The notes below the pieces were generated by a model, which saw nothing but the letters and a program-made list of their open reading frames with translations, was not told where the DNA came from and searched no databases. A program made the translations under genes and the position numbers. From Microvelia longipes (Eukaryota; Arthropoda; Insecta; Hemiptera; Veliidae), in NCBI GenBank assembly GCA_018340805.1, contig JACMZG010001870.1:48383573-48447572 (forward strand): 64,000 nt of DNA, written 5' to 3'. Position 1 is the stretch's first letter, and each line of letters starts with the position of its first letter. Of this stretch, positions 28,555 through 39,900 are shown piece after piece.

Positions 28555-29261
28555 ACATTAAACCAATAGGAACTGCGCTACGGCACAAAAACTTTTTGGG
28601 CCATTGTTCGGACTTTGAACCTTCAAAGTCCAAAAAATGGCCCAATTGTGCCAAACATGGCTCAGGAGCCAAAATTCTCCGATCTGAAATGGCAGACCAC
28701 CTGATCTGCCATTTCAGATCAGGAGGTCAAATATCAGGAAGCCAAAATAAATCAATCTAATTTATACACTTTACAGCCACAAAGTGTCAGTAAAGTAGTT
28801 AACTATACATTTTACAGCCGCAATGTGTCAGTAAAGTAGTTTAATATACACTTTTCTCCGCAAAGTGTCAGTGAAGTAGTTTACCATACACTTTTCTCCG
28901 CAAATTGTCAGTAAAGTAGTAAAGTATACACTTTTCTCTGCAAAGTGTCAGTAAAGTAGTTAACTATACACTTTACAGCCACAAAGTGTCAGTATAGTAG
29001 TTAACTATACACTTTACAGCCGCAAAGTCTCAGTAAAATTGTGATGTATTCACTTTTACATTAAACCAATAGGAACTGCGCTACGGCACAAAAACTTTTT
29101 GGGCCATTGTTCGGACTTTGAACCTTCAAAGCCCAAAAAATGGCCCAATTGTGCCAAAAATGGTTCAAAGCCAAAATTCTCTGATCTGAAATGGCAGACC
29201 ACCTGATCTGCCATTTCAGATCAGGTGGTCAAATATCAGGAAGCCAAAATAAATCAATCTA
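28555..29261. repeat. 205-bp direct duplication flanking a minisatellite
   Basis: 28555-28759 and 29058-29261 are close copies (ACATTAAACCAATAGGAACT to AAATAAATCAATCTA). Each contains two hairpins: TTTTTGGGCCATTGTTCGGA against TGGCCCA, and GATCTGAAATGGCAGACCAC against GATCTGCCATTTCAGATC. Between them, 28760-29057 holds about 7 units of the CAGTAAAGT minisatellite also seen at 24400. Confidence 0.85.
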
Positions 29262-29560
29262 GCGGGTTTAACCTTTGGGGCTGAATAAAATATTTAAATA
29301 ATAATATTTAAAGCCAAAATAAAATATTTCATATGCACGTAAGAGAAAATAAGCATCAACTCTCTTTATTTTTATATTTGCAAACACAACGTGAATCAAG
29401 GCAACCAGTCATCTCTTAAAATGCAATTTATTTTACTTAAACATTATAATGTACCGTTTTTTTTTACATTTATAATTAATAAGTAATAGAGCATTAATTA
29501 ATAATTTGATTACATACTTCAACAACCGGATGTGTTTTCAACTTAAAATGAAATTTCATT

Positions 29561-29650
29561 TTATCAGGTTGGTAGCATTGATGAATAAGACGACCAATGA
29601 ATCGGCTTACGTGTTTTTAGTATTACTCCTTTTTATAAATAGTATTCGAA
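29561..29650 (+). mobile_element. Rep-I fragment
   Basis: CAGGTTGGTAGCATT, CCAATGAATCGGCTTACGTG and TATAAATAGTATTCG match the right arm of the inverted-repeat element at 49225-49795. Confidence 0.5.
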
Positions 29651-29710
29651 AAATTTGAAAATGAAAGTTTGAAAACGACTTGTTATCAGCAGAGTCTTAT
29701 CATGACTATG

Positions 29711-30254
29711 ATGCCAACCAAGGATCTTGAATAAAGGGGATGACGCATTAAGGAACATTTCTGACCCCATGGAAGTTGGTATGAGATAGAGAAATAGGAG
29801 CAAACTTACCTTCCCTTTGGTTATAATTAAAAAACGCGCCAAACGCAGGTTATGTAGCAAGGTTGTCGAGTTTGCTTCTCAACTTTCTTTTGTGCTTCTC
29901 GTGATTGTTACATTTGTGGTGCTTGTTAAGTCATTTGTGCTTATTTAATTTTAAATTTTGGACTATACTTTGCCACTTCAGTGAGTGATAATATAAGAGT
30001 GTTTTGTTATAACCTTCTCAAGCAATAAATAATGGGAAACCATTGAGAGGTAAGTTTGCCTCTAAAATTTAAGACTTGCACTGCTATAAGAATGGTAAGC
30101 ATGCGCAGTTTGTACCAAGCATGTGTAGTTGGTTTTTGACGTGTGCTTCGTGTTGAATTCTCTCTATTTTTTGGTTTTCGATGAGGTCACTTTTTTGTAT
30201 GGCAATCGACTTAGTGCGTCATCCCCTTTATTCAAGATCCTTGACACCAACTGT
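29711..30254. mobile_element. Rep-J inverted-repeat element
   Basis: GCCAACCAAGGATCTTGAAT and AAAGGGGATGACGCATTA at 29712-29752 are mirrored at 30210-30252 (GTGCGTCATCCCCTTTATTC and AAGATCCTTGACACC). A fragment of the same terminus lies at 22366-22394. About 540 bp; no coding potential seen. Confidence 0.55.
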
Positions 30255-31012
30255 GGTAACTTACTACAGCTGTTTATTGTCCCCAAAGAGATATTATTAC
30301 TAAAGGGGCCCTAATGGTTAAATTTTGAAACATCGAAAAAGTAACCTGACCACCTTCGCTTATATTCAAATAATCAGTACAAAACTACAATAACTTATAT
30401 AATAGAGCATTAAATATACAAATCAAAACACAAACAATGTCATGAAAACCATCATAAATTTAATTATAACCTTAACTCACTCTTTAAGGAGGTTTAAATG
30501 TGTTTTCACAGAGCCACTGAGAGCCCCAGAAAGATGTTTCAGAGCTCTCAATGTATTTAGATAGACTATGCCGTCTTTAGTATATATCTCTATGATTGTT
30601 CCATTGTCCGTACTCTGATCATATAGGTACATTAGTTTAGATTGTAAACAATTTGAATTGTTTGTGAAATAAATAAAAGCAAATGGTTTTTTAAAGAAAT
30701 GAAGTTAATTTTTATTTCTTATTATGATCTGTTTGTATTCATCTAAAAGATCAACACCCATGATTGCACTAGGTATTCCCTTCATTCTTTGCATTTTTGA
30801 AAATTCTTTATCTTCTTTGATATTCATCAGCTCAAGCGTGTATCTATGAGCTATATCAAAAAGATCATCTAATTTGTCTGTAAAAGAAGTCCTTTTAGCG
30901 AATTTCCTTTGGAAATTCGGCTAATGGGATAGGCGTCATGGCGGAATTCGAACCACGGACCACGACACAAATCCGTTTCAGAGGTCCCTAATGACGAAAA
31001 AATACGTTTCGC

Positions 31013-31016
<4 letters not shown>

Positions 31017-31087
<71 letters not shown>

Positions 31088-31089
31088 TA

Positions 31090-31147
<58 letters not shown>
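31017..31147. repeat. (TA)n microsatellite
   Basis: About 130 bp of TA repeats with two TATTATATA interruptions. Confidence 0.95.
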
Positions 31148-31148
<1 letters not shown>

Positions 31149-31153
<5 letters not shown>

Positions 31154-31245
31154 GACTAGACTAACGGCTCCCAAAGGTGGACTAGACTAACGGCTCCCAG
31201 AGGTGGACTAGACTAATTGCTTCCGGAGGAAGACTAGTCTATAAC
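31149..31245. repeat. 30-bp tandem repeat, 3 units
   Basis: GTGGACTAGACTAACGGCTC plus CCAAAG repeats three times, the last diverged (ATTGCTTCCGGAGGAAGACT). Confidence 0.8.
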
Positions 31246-31249
31246 TCCA

Positions 31250-32380
31250 TGATTCTCTATAAATAAATATTATAGAGAAAGAATACATTATTAATATGTG
31301 ATAAACTCATAAATAAATAAATAATATATTCATGATTAAAATTGTGAAATATACCTAATTATAAATAAATAATGTGTGAGTAATTATGAAGAGTTGAAGT
31401 AAAAATATAAAACGGCAAAAACTAAAACTATTATGACCTATGAGTCAAGTTACTTAGACTCTACATCTAAGTGATGAGTTCAGTCAAGATCCATCCATTA
31501 GATTCCGATCTGTAAACGCTCACAATTTTGTTTGCGCTAAACCCATAATATTTTCGAACATACCCGGATGAGATTTAAAACGTGGTCATTTAGACCTAAG
31601 AGTAGTATGAAATAAAAATTTATTCAAGATCTCACGAACACAATCCGAGTTGTAAGGGCTCAGAAAAAGAAATGTTACACTGACCCCGTACTTGCTTTAG
31701 CACGAATGTAGATCTTATACAGTTTATGACTCCTTCTATTGTATGATTATAATAAGTTGAAGTTTAATCCAGATCCTTTCCTTAGTTTTCGAGTTATAAG
31801 CAACCAAATTTTTTAATTACCCCTCTTGCTATGTCCATAATTTCTTCCTTGTTCCAGATAAAGGTGTATTTGTACCCCCTCCCCCCCCCCCAAAAAAAAC
31901 TCTTATTTTAAAGAAAGAAATTATATTTTTTTTTCTCAATTTAGAAAAGCAGAGAAATTGTTTTTATAGAGAACACAAAATGAAAAGTTTTGTCAAATAA
32001 AACTTTTATCTCTGGTTGTATTTATGCGACAGTTTATTTAAATAAATATAGAAGACATGCGATGCTATACTTAATTATATTCTATTATATAGGGAAGAAA
32101 TTATTTTGATGTACAAATTATAAACTAAACGGCTTCCGGTTTAGTTTCAAATGGGATGAAATAGTCGAAGTAAACATGGAATGGAAATGAAAGGGTAGGG
32201 GGAATTATGTTTATAACTATGATAAGTAAAACTATCTATTCTAATCATAGCGTTTTCCCTGAATTATGTTGAGTTACAGTTACGTATTCAGTAAAAGCTA
32301 TAAACGCAACATTGCGCTGCTTCCGGCATTTTATCTTTGATTTGTAGATAGAATTTTAAAATGAAAATTACTTATTCCGT
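31250..32380. other. Spacer without recognised features
   Basis: AT-rich with a C9-10/A8 homopolymer step near 31880. No exon, RNA gene or clear repeat family could be supported. Confidence 0.4.
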
Positions 32381-32384
32381 CTAT

Positions 32385-32600
32385 GATTTTAAGGCCGCCT
32401 GAGTGGTTTTCACAAAATTGTCTGTCTGTATGTGTGTGTGTGTGGGTGAGTCTCTTATCATCGTAGATCCTAGTGTATTTATGCTTGAAAGTTGGAACTT
32501 TCTACAAAAATCAATCTAAAAAATAATTTAAAAAATCTATAAAAAAAATTATAACGTCATTAACCAGCAATAATTACTTAGCAAAAATAGTAACACGGAA
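32385..32600 (+). mobile_element. Rep-A fragment
   Basis: GGCCGCCTGAGTGGTTTTCA, CAAAATTGTCTGTCTG and TCTTATCATCGTAGATCC follow the Rep-A order. The fragment ends before the Rep-G foldback. Confidence 0.6.
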
Positions 32601-32608
32601 AAAATTAT

Positions 32609-33232
32609 GGCACGGTGGTCCGCATGTCGGGCGAATTTCTTTTGGATTGCGTGTTTCCGTGCTTAACAACCATCCTGATTGGAATAATAGTTTTTTACAT
32701 TATATAAGTTTATAACTACTAAATAATTTGGCACGGTGGTCCGCTGTCGGGCGAATTTCATTTAGAATGTGTGTTTCCGTGCTTAACAACCCATTTCTTG
32801 AGGTTCCGGTTCATGCTTTACTCAATAAGCAGCAGTTACTTACGTAACTTACTAAGCAGTTACTCAATTGTCAAGCACTGCTCATAATTCATGTTGTCTG
32901 TATTTTTCAAAGGAAATGCGCATAATTATCCCGTTGGTAATACAAAACTATGTCTCTAAAATTAGAAGTACGCACTATTAATTGCACTAGTTTAAAGCTT
33001 AGTTACTTTTCTTTAAGCTTAGTCAGTTATCTTTAAAGATTTTAGCGCATTTCCTTTAAAAAATACAGACAAAATGAGTTACGAGTAGTGCTTGACAATT
33101 GAGTAAAACATAAACCGGAACCTTAAGCAAGAAATAGGTTGTTAAGCACGGGAAACACGTATTCTAAATAAAATTCGCTCGACAGCGGACCACCACGCCA
33201 GAATTATTTTGTAGTTATAAACTTATATGTAT
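32609..33232. mobile_element. Rep-G foldback element
   Basis: GCACGGTGGTCCGCATGTCG occurs at 32612 and again, slightly changed, at 32731. The second copy starts an arm of about 200 bp (32701-32925) that is mirrored at 33050-33232 (AAGCACGGGAAACACG, GCGGACCACCACGCC). The loop is about 125 bp. No frame of note. Confidence 0.7.
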
Positions 33233-33244
33233 ATGTAACTTATA

Positions 33245-33630
33245 TGAACGATAAAAAAATATCGTCCCTACCAAGATTTGAACACAGGTACCCTGAGTTT
33301 GAGTGCTCGTATCGACTCCGGACCAATTCTACTCAATTCACTGGCCCAAAAAAACATGGAAAACGACTCACTACTTGAATGGTGTTATTTAGGGTCCAAA
33401 ATTTAGGTTTTCTGGTATTGACCACCTTTTTCCGACTTTTTGGTCACTTAGTGGTCGTATTAACTTCGGACCGGGTCATTCGATTCAGCACCCAAAAATA
33501 CATAGAAAACGATACCCTACTCGAAATTTATTCTTTATCGACCTAAATTTTGGTTTTCGGTAATTTACAATGGTTTTTTCGACTTTTGGGTCACTTGGAG
33601 TGGTTGTATAGACTTTGGACTGGGTGTAAG
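33245..33630 (-). mobile_element. tRNA-derived SINE-like repeat (Rep-H), second copy
   Basis: Read on the minus strand, TGTTCAAATCTTGGTAGGGA resembles a pol III B box and downstream stem. Upstream is GGTCCGGAGTCGATACGAGC. 33430-33620 repeats the GTCACTTAGTGGTCGTAT and CCGACTTTTTGGTCACTT words found at 21750-21900. Confidence 0.4.
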
Positions 33631-34687
33631 AAGATAAAGCAATTGGGTTTGCGAGCAAAGCAATGGGTGGTGTATGATTGGACTCTGGTTTTAAGAACTT
33701 ACGCATACTTCTATGGTTTTAAGTTTATTCTCAAGCAAGTTTTTTTTTTTTTATTTCTTTAACTCTATTTAATGTCGTAGTAACCCCTCCCCCCTCAACC
33801 ACTCCCTTCCTCCATTCATAAATAAAAAAATTGGAAAACTATGCTGAAACCGCCACTGCGATTATAGTGTACTTAGATAAGATCATAAAACGCCATCTCA
33901 TCACCGTATCACCAAACATCAACAGGGTCACACTTGTGTTAGATCGATTCAAGGCCTCTTCAGATTCATTGGAGGGAGGTTCGTCCAACTCACGCTATTC
34001 TTAGGGATGTAGGTCAGGAAACCTCAGTTTCTTTGTATCTTTTATTCACTATGCATTCCCTTGTTTTCTTGTCTATTTATTATCATATCGTGTTTAAACG
34101 TAATGGTGCAATAATTAAACTACATATATAAGTAAAGTCTTGGCTTAAAATAAATTTAGATTTTAGAAATTAAAGCATTTTAACTGACAAAACTGAAAGG
34201 CAGTTTCAGAAAAATTCTATACAATACGGTTCATTTTAATTTTGTGTTTATTTCTTAAATGTATCTTGGTTATAACTTACTAAATTGGCAACGGTAAACT
34301 GGTATACATTATCCTAACTGATTAATGCTGAAATCCATTATAATCTATGCAGCATCCTAAATGACTAATGCTGAAATGGTATCTTGATGCATAGATATTT
34401 ACATATTTGCATAATGTAACCTTTAGATTAACAATGTTAATAAGTAGTGAAACCTGTTATAAAATTCACGTTAAAACCAAGCACCCCTGACGGTAATGAA
34501 ACATCAGTAATTAGATAGGCGACAAAATTGAAGAATGAACAGTAAGCAGCATTCGATTGATAGTAAAACAAGCTTGATCTTAGCAGAAACTTATCAGAAC
34601 AAAGTTGGGAAAAAAGATGAAATGAAGAACGAGATATCGACTCTGGCTAAATTATGTCTCAAAATTTTGGCTAATCAACCTAATATA

Positions 34688-35262
34688 TTGGGTAAGTATA
34701 GATCGGTGTTTCCGAATTGCGGACGTAATCTCGATAAGTATTGGAATTGCGGACGTTATCCCGATAAGTATTGGAATCGCGGACGTAATCTCGATAAGTA
34801 TTAGAATTGCGGACGTAATCCCGATAAGTATTGGAATTGCGGACGTAATCCCGAAAATTATTGGAATTGCGGACGTAATCCCCGATAAGTATTGGAATTG
34901 CGGACGTTATCCCGATAAGTATTGGAATCGCGGACGTAATCCGATAAGTATTTGGAATTGCGGACGTAATCCCGATAATATTGGAAATTGCGGACGTAAT
35001 CCCGTATTGGAACGTTGCGGACGTTATCCCGATAAGGAATTGTGGACGTAATCCCGATAAGTATTGGAATTACGGACGTTATCCTGAAAATTATTGGAAT
35101 TGCGGACGTAATAAATTTAACGCGGACGTTAAATTGCTGACGGAATTGCTTGTTGGAATTGCTGACGTTATCCCGATAAGTATCGGAATTGCGGACGTAA
35201 TCCCGATAAGTATTGAATTGCGGACGTAATAAGTATTGGAATTGCGGACGTATACTGAGATG
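34688..35262. repeat. 30-bp minisatellite, about 18 units
   Basis: Unit ATTGGAATTGCGGACGTAAT plus CCCGATAAGT, with variants GGACGTTATCC and one scrambled stretch at 35105-35155. Long open frames on both strands (Tyr-Trp-Asn-Cys-Gly-Arg repeats and their complement) arise from the 30-bp period. Confidence 0.9.
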
Positions 35263-35271
35263 ACTTGCGGA

Positions 35272-35607
35272 TACTTTTCCTCGTTTATACCGTAGGTATA
35301 CAGGAAAAATATTTTGACTGCAAAAAATCCGAGTCATCTCGTCTTTTTTTAACAAACTACCCCTGGCTACAGATTAATTAAATATTAATCTGTAATTAAT
35401 TACAGATTAATACAAATATTTTCTTTATATAATACTTAGCGATTTCAAGTAGATACTTGTGCCGGATATTGACATTAAATAAAGAGACGATAACAGCACA
35501 CACACATTAATTATGATGTCACATAATTCAGGTCACATCCCGGTTTCGGATTTTTTCGTAAACACAATACTTTTCCTGTATACCTACGGTATATTTAAGG
35601 AAAAATA
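35272..35607. mobile_element. Short Rep-A-type element with both termini
   Basis: TACTTTTCCTCGTTTATACC and GTAGGTATACAGGAAAAATA at the left are mirrored by ACTTTTCCTGTATACCTACG and GTATATTTAAGGAAAAATA at the right. Only about 260 bp lie between them, so this is a deletion derivative of Rep-A. Confidence 0.65.
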
Positions 35608-35974
35608 AAAATGTTTACTTTTAAGATTAAATTGATAAACGTGAAGTAAGTAATAAAAACGTTTAATATATCACAAAACGCATTTACAAAGGCATTTACC
35701 TTAATTTTTTAGCTTCTTTTTGAAGGTCATGTGAGAAACAGTAAAAAGAATATGTTTTGACAAGTGATTATATGGTCTAGGAGCTGTGAAAGCACAGTGA
35801 CTACACGCAGCTGATATTCTGCAGCTAGGCGCAACTATCTCTCATCATCTTGATGTTAGAGTCTTATATTTATGTCGGAATTTTCTTTAATTAAAAAATC
35901 TGTTTGAATTCGTACAAGTGTTTTACATAAAGGAACATAAAAATATTTAAAAACTTGCTCTGAAGCATATCTTA

Positions 35975-36240
35975 TGTTTTTAAGCAAAGTTTAATAATTA
36001 TTTTCCGTGTTATTTCTAATAAATCGTACAGGATGGCACCAAGTCCCGCCCATCCTAGAATAACATAAGGAAGGATGGGCTTGCAAACAATACTTGCCAG
36101 ATGGACTGGAGCTAGATATACTCTGCTTAAGTTCTTTAATAAGAGAATAGTTCGCAGCCGAACAAATTTATAAATGGTTTTCCTAAGCCTGGAACATAGA
36201 TAATGTACATTTGATTTCCATTTCATATTTTTCCCTATCA
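35975..36240 (-). pseudogene. LINE reverse transcriptase fragment
   Basis: 89 codons read MKWKSNVHYLCSRLRKTIYK, then FVRLRTILLLKNLSRVYLAP and VILGWAGLG. This is the thumb and C-terminal region of non-LTR retrotransposon RT, which normally reads as a W..H...L..KL....Y.LR.LR pattern followed by YGI..WG. No catalytic part remains. It sits upstream of the DRC5 gene. Confidence 0.65.
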
Positions 36241-36241
36241 C

Positions 36242-36800
36242 TATTCCTATTTACCGAATGTTTTCCAACTGCTTCCAGAGCTCCTAACTACAATTATTTA
36301 TTAGACGGTTTGACCTATGTAATTTAATATGCCTAGGTTTTATCATTATTAAAGGATCTTTATTTGGGTATAGAGAAACATATGCTTTTCCTTTTTAAGA
36401 TGCTTAATAAGGTCCTACCAACCAACCCAGTTACATAAGGTTCATCCAACCGATCTGTGATAGAATTAATTTCTAACTTTGCTACTCTAAATAAATCTGT
36501 CCAAAATTTTTCATGAACAAACGCACATCGTCATCAGCTAAAATAGTCAAATTAAAATAAGCTCTTTCTAACTCGAGTAGATCGTTCAACTAAATGACAA
36601 TATTGGCCCTATGCAGGATTCTTGAGGAATCCCTATTTTTATTTCTACAGCTTAACTCAGAGGTCCGTTATCTATTGCTGAAGTAATTTAAAAAAGACAT
36701 TTTTAAAACATATTTATATTTATATAATATTTTTTATCTTATTTTTTCTTCTATGGTGAAATTTGTAACAATCTTTTGTTATTAAGAATTGTTTGTACAT
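36242..36800. other. Stretch before the first DRC5 exon
   Basis: No recognisable N-terminal DRC5 exon, promoter element or repeat family was found here. The missing start exon of DRC5 may be here, unrecognised, or further upstream. Confidence 0.3.
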
Positions 36801-36803
36801 TAG

Positions 36804-36996
36804 TAACTGTAATATTCTAAAAAGTAAACTAATATGGGAATTCACAGACGAAGAAGAATTGATTGCCTGCTTCTCAGAGAGCGATTTAGAATATTTTTAT
36901 GGAGTTCTTCCCAAAAGTACACCATTAGAACAGTGTACTCGACTAGTTCCAGATGGGATATTTTGGAAAGTATCTGCCGATTCAAAATGGAGTTCA
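36804..36996 (+). CDS. TCTE1: DRC5 exon (first recognised)
   Basis: It reads KLIWEFTDEEELIACFSESD, then LEYFYGVLPKSTPL and DGIFWKVSADSKWSS, ending at donor GTAAGA. The segment fits the region before the GNSWRR block. The acceptor (TTAG at 36800-36803) is only a best guess; the frame stays open to 36793. Confidence 0.72.
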
Positions 36997-39900
36997 GTAA
37001 GAAACATTTTATTTTTATGGGAGTAGCATTTTTATGTTGCATGGGGAAACTAGAAATATATTTTTGCTATGGCTTTATTCCCCTGCCTCTACAACGCTTC
37101 GCTTGTTTCTTTGCCAACTTTCCGCTAGAAAAAAATCAGTTTTCTTTCTTCTCACCCCTGAGGAAACAAGAGAAGAATAGGGCCCGTTCAAAAAGGCATG
37201 GATAGAAGATGATTACCCCACCCCCTCTCAGTAGTTAATAAATAAGGACAATTCCATACTAGTTGCGATGTAGTGAGTGCACTACTAAGTAAAATCCTGC
37301 GAGTACACTTACTTGAGGAATTGGAAACAAATTAGTAACACAGGGTTCAGTAAATAGTAACTGAGGGGGGGATAGTAATTTTCAGGGTTTGTTTATAAAA
37401 GTGGAAAATAGCCACAGATGATAACCCCCAAAAAAAGAAGAGGATGCTAATTATAATTTTGGGTCAAAGGTAATAATTTAAGGGTGTGACCTTAAATTAC
37501 CTCAAAAATTAAAAATCTTAACAACTTTGTTTTATTGCTAATAAAAGGCAATAATATAGGCTTTTTAATCAATGTTAACTTATTTTTTAATCTTTATTAA
37601 AACATGCTATTATAAGAATATATATATATTTATTTTTATAAGAATGAAGTTCACACTGTTCTTAAAATTGGTTTTTTTCACATGATCACTATTTTTTTCT
37701 TATTTAATCCAAAATATTCTCCATAGAAAAACTATAGGAGCAAACTTATTGCCTGTTTGATTTGATAGATCCAAATCCCAATAGTTTAATATTTATAATG
37801 TAATCCATGCCCTTAATACTGCATTTTATACTCGACAATCACGAATTTAATATTGTTTTTAATATTTTGAGATATATTTATCAGGGGCAAACTTTTTCGA
37901 GCATTGCGAATGACTGAGGTCGCAATGCTGTTTGTTTTTTTAACCCCAAGTTGTAAGGGGTCGAATGTCTTCCACATTTCTCTTAGGACTTCTTTCTTAG
38001 GCTATCTTTATCAATATAAATAAACCCTGAAGTTTTTTTGGTACTTATTTGTTCCTATTGATTGCCACCAGAATGACAACTAGTTGTAGTAGTAGTAAAT
38101 GTAAGCAATGTAGTGGGCAAGCAGGCAATAAATTTTACCCCTTTTTACCAGCTCCGTGGACACGACTACTCTAAGCAACAGCTCGAAAAAAATCTTGTCA
38201 ATATTTGGAAAACCTAAAATACAGTCAATAAACAAGAAAAGAGTAGTAGTGTATAGTTAAAATTGGCAATACGCTAATTCGCGTAAAAAATAACGCTTCA
38301 ATTGCGTTAAATTCAAATCTTATGCAAATTTAAAGGTTGCATTTAATGTACAATTTATACATTTCTTATCGACTTTTTCTTTATTTATAGCTAAACGACC
38401 GCAGTTTCCACGGAAATTCTTGGAGGAGGTTATACCTAGAGAGATACTTATCAGAGATGATAGAGAATAATGAATTAACAGGTGAAAATGAAGAGCTGAT
38501 TACAACTGCATCCATGGCTGCTCCTTATGTCAGGAAGATCGTAGTTAAAGAACTTCGTGTCCTTCTTCACAACAAACCTGATTCCAAAGAACAGCTTATT
38601 AACTTGAACGAAGTTTTATCACAATTATCAGAATTAGAGGTTTGTAATGATGGCATCATATTATTAGCTCATGTGAATATGCTGACGACCTTATAATTTT
38701 CTTCAAAATACGCTACAAAGATCATCTGTAAAGTCAATGATAGTAGATCAATGGTTTTAGGGTTGAAAGTACATTCTGGTAGTTTTACGATTAGAACTGT
38801 CAGTCACTCGCAGTTCTATAACACTAGTGATACTTAGGCCCGTATTCAAAGACATCTTCCTAACATTTTCCTAACATTCTCCTTAAGGAACAAGGAGAAT
38901 GTTAGGAAAATGTTAGGAAGATGTCTTTGAATACGGGCCTTAATTCTAATGTTAACAACGAATCTGTAGATGACAGTAATTTTTAGTATTCCTACTATTC
39001 TAGGAGTTTCAGTTAATTCCAGTAGTCCTAACATGTTACGATTAGAGCCCATTTTATTTTGAGCAACGAATTTAATGGTCACTATCGATCTTATTAATCT
39101 AATATATTAAAAATATTCGTAAAAATGAGAAAGTTGGAACACATCTGCTTGAACCAGTGGACCCAAAGCATGAAATGGCCAATAGCACTTCTATATAATG
39201 TGTGTAGTTATAATTTTCTTAAGGTATCTGTAAAAATAAAATCGATTAGTCTAGTATATGGACACAACTGACTTTTACGGATGCTTGCTATATGATTTAT
39301 TAGATTTATTATGAAAGTATGCTATATCATGGAATCATTATCTGGTTACATAAAATTGTGTATTGGAACAAAACAAACACAGATTCAATCAAGCTGGTTT
39401 CATCATCTATTTTTTAAAGCTTTGTTTGATTTTTTTAAATTTTTAATGTGTACTCTAGATGTAAGGTAAATCTGTCAGATAGGGTAATTGGGTTAGCTGT
39501 ACTTTTAAACACATTTGTTGTTTACCATGACGTAGAATAACTAACGTTATAGGTTAATGATGGGTAGTTTAGGTATTATTTGGGGATTATAGGTAATTAT
39601 GGGGCTAACCAGGAAAAGGAAAGAGCGATATTAGGACATTAAAACCTATAATAGTGTCATTTAGGTATAGTATAAATTATATGTTATAGATAAATGATTT
39701 TTTCTAATAAAACTTCTTAATATCTCTTTAACTCAGTCAGCCCTAAGTTGCAAAATACGTTTTATAATCTTTCTGCAAAAATAGACCACTTATAAGCTGG
39801 TCTATTGAACCCTTCTTAGGTCATTTTACATTTAACATTATCTTTAGACTATCCCTTTTATAAGCTTATCTCTTGACCCCATGCTTGGTAATTCCACCTA

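Noticed and set aside
34535..35355. Long frames on both strands (89, 82 and 165 codons) with repeated YWNCGR or RNSNTYRDNV words.
   Set aside because: The 30-bp unit is a multiple of three, which keeps frames open on both strands. No protein evidence.
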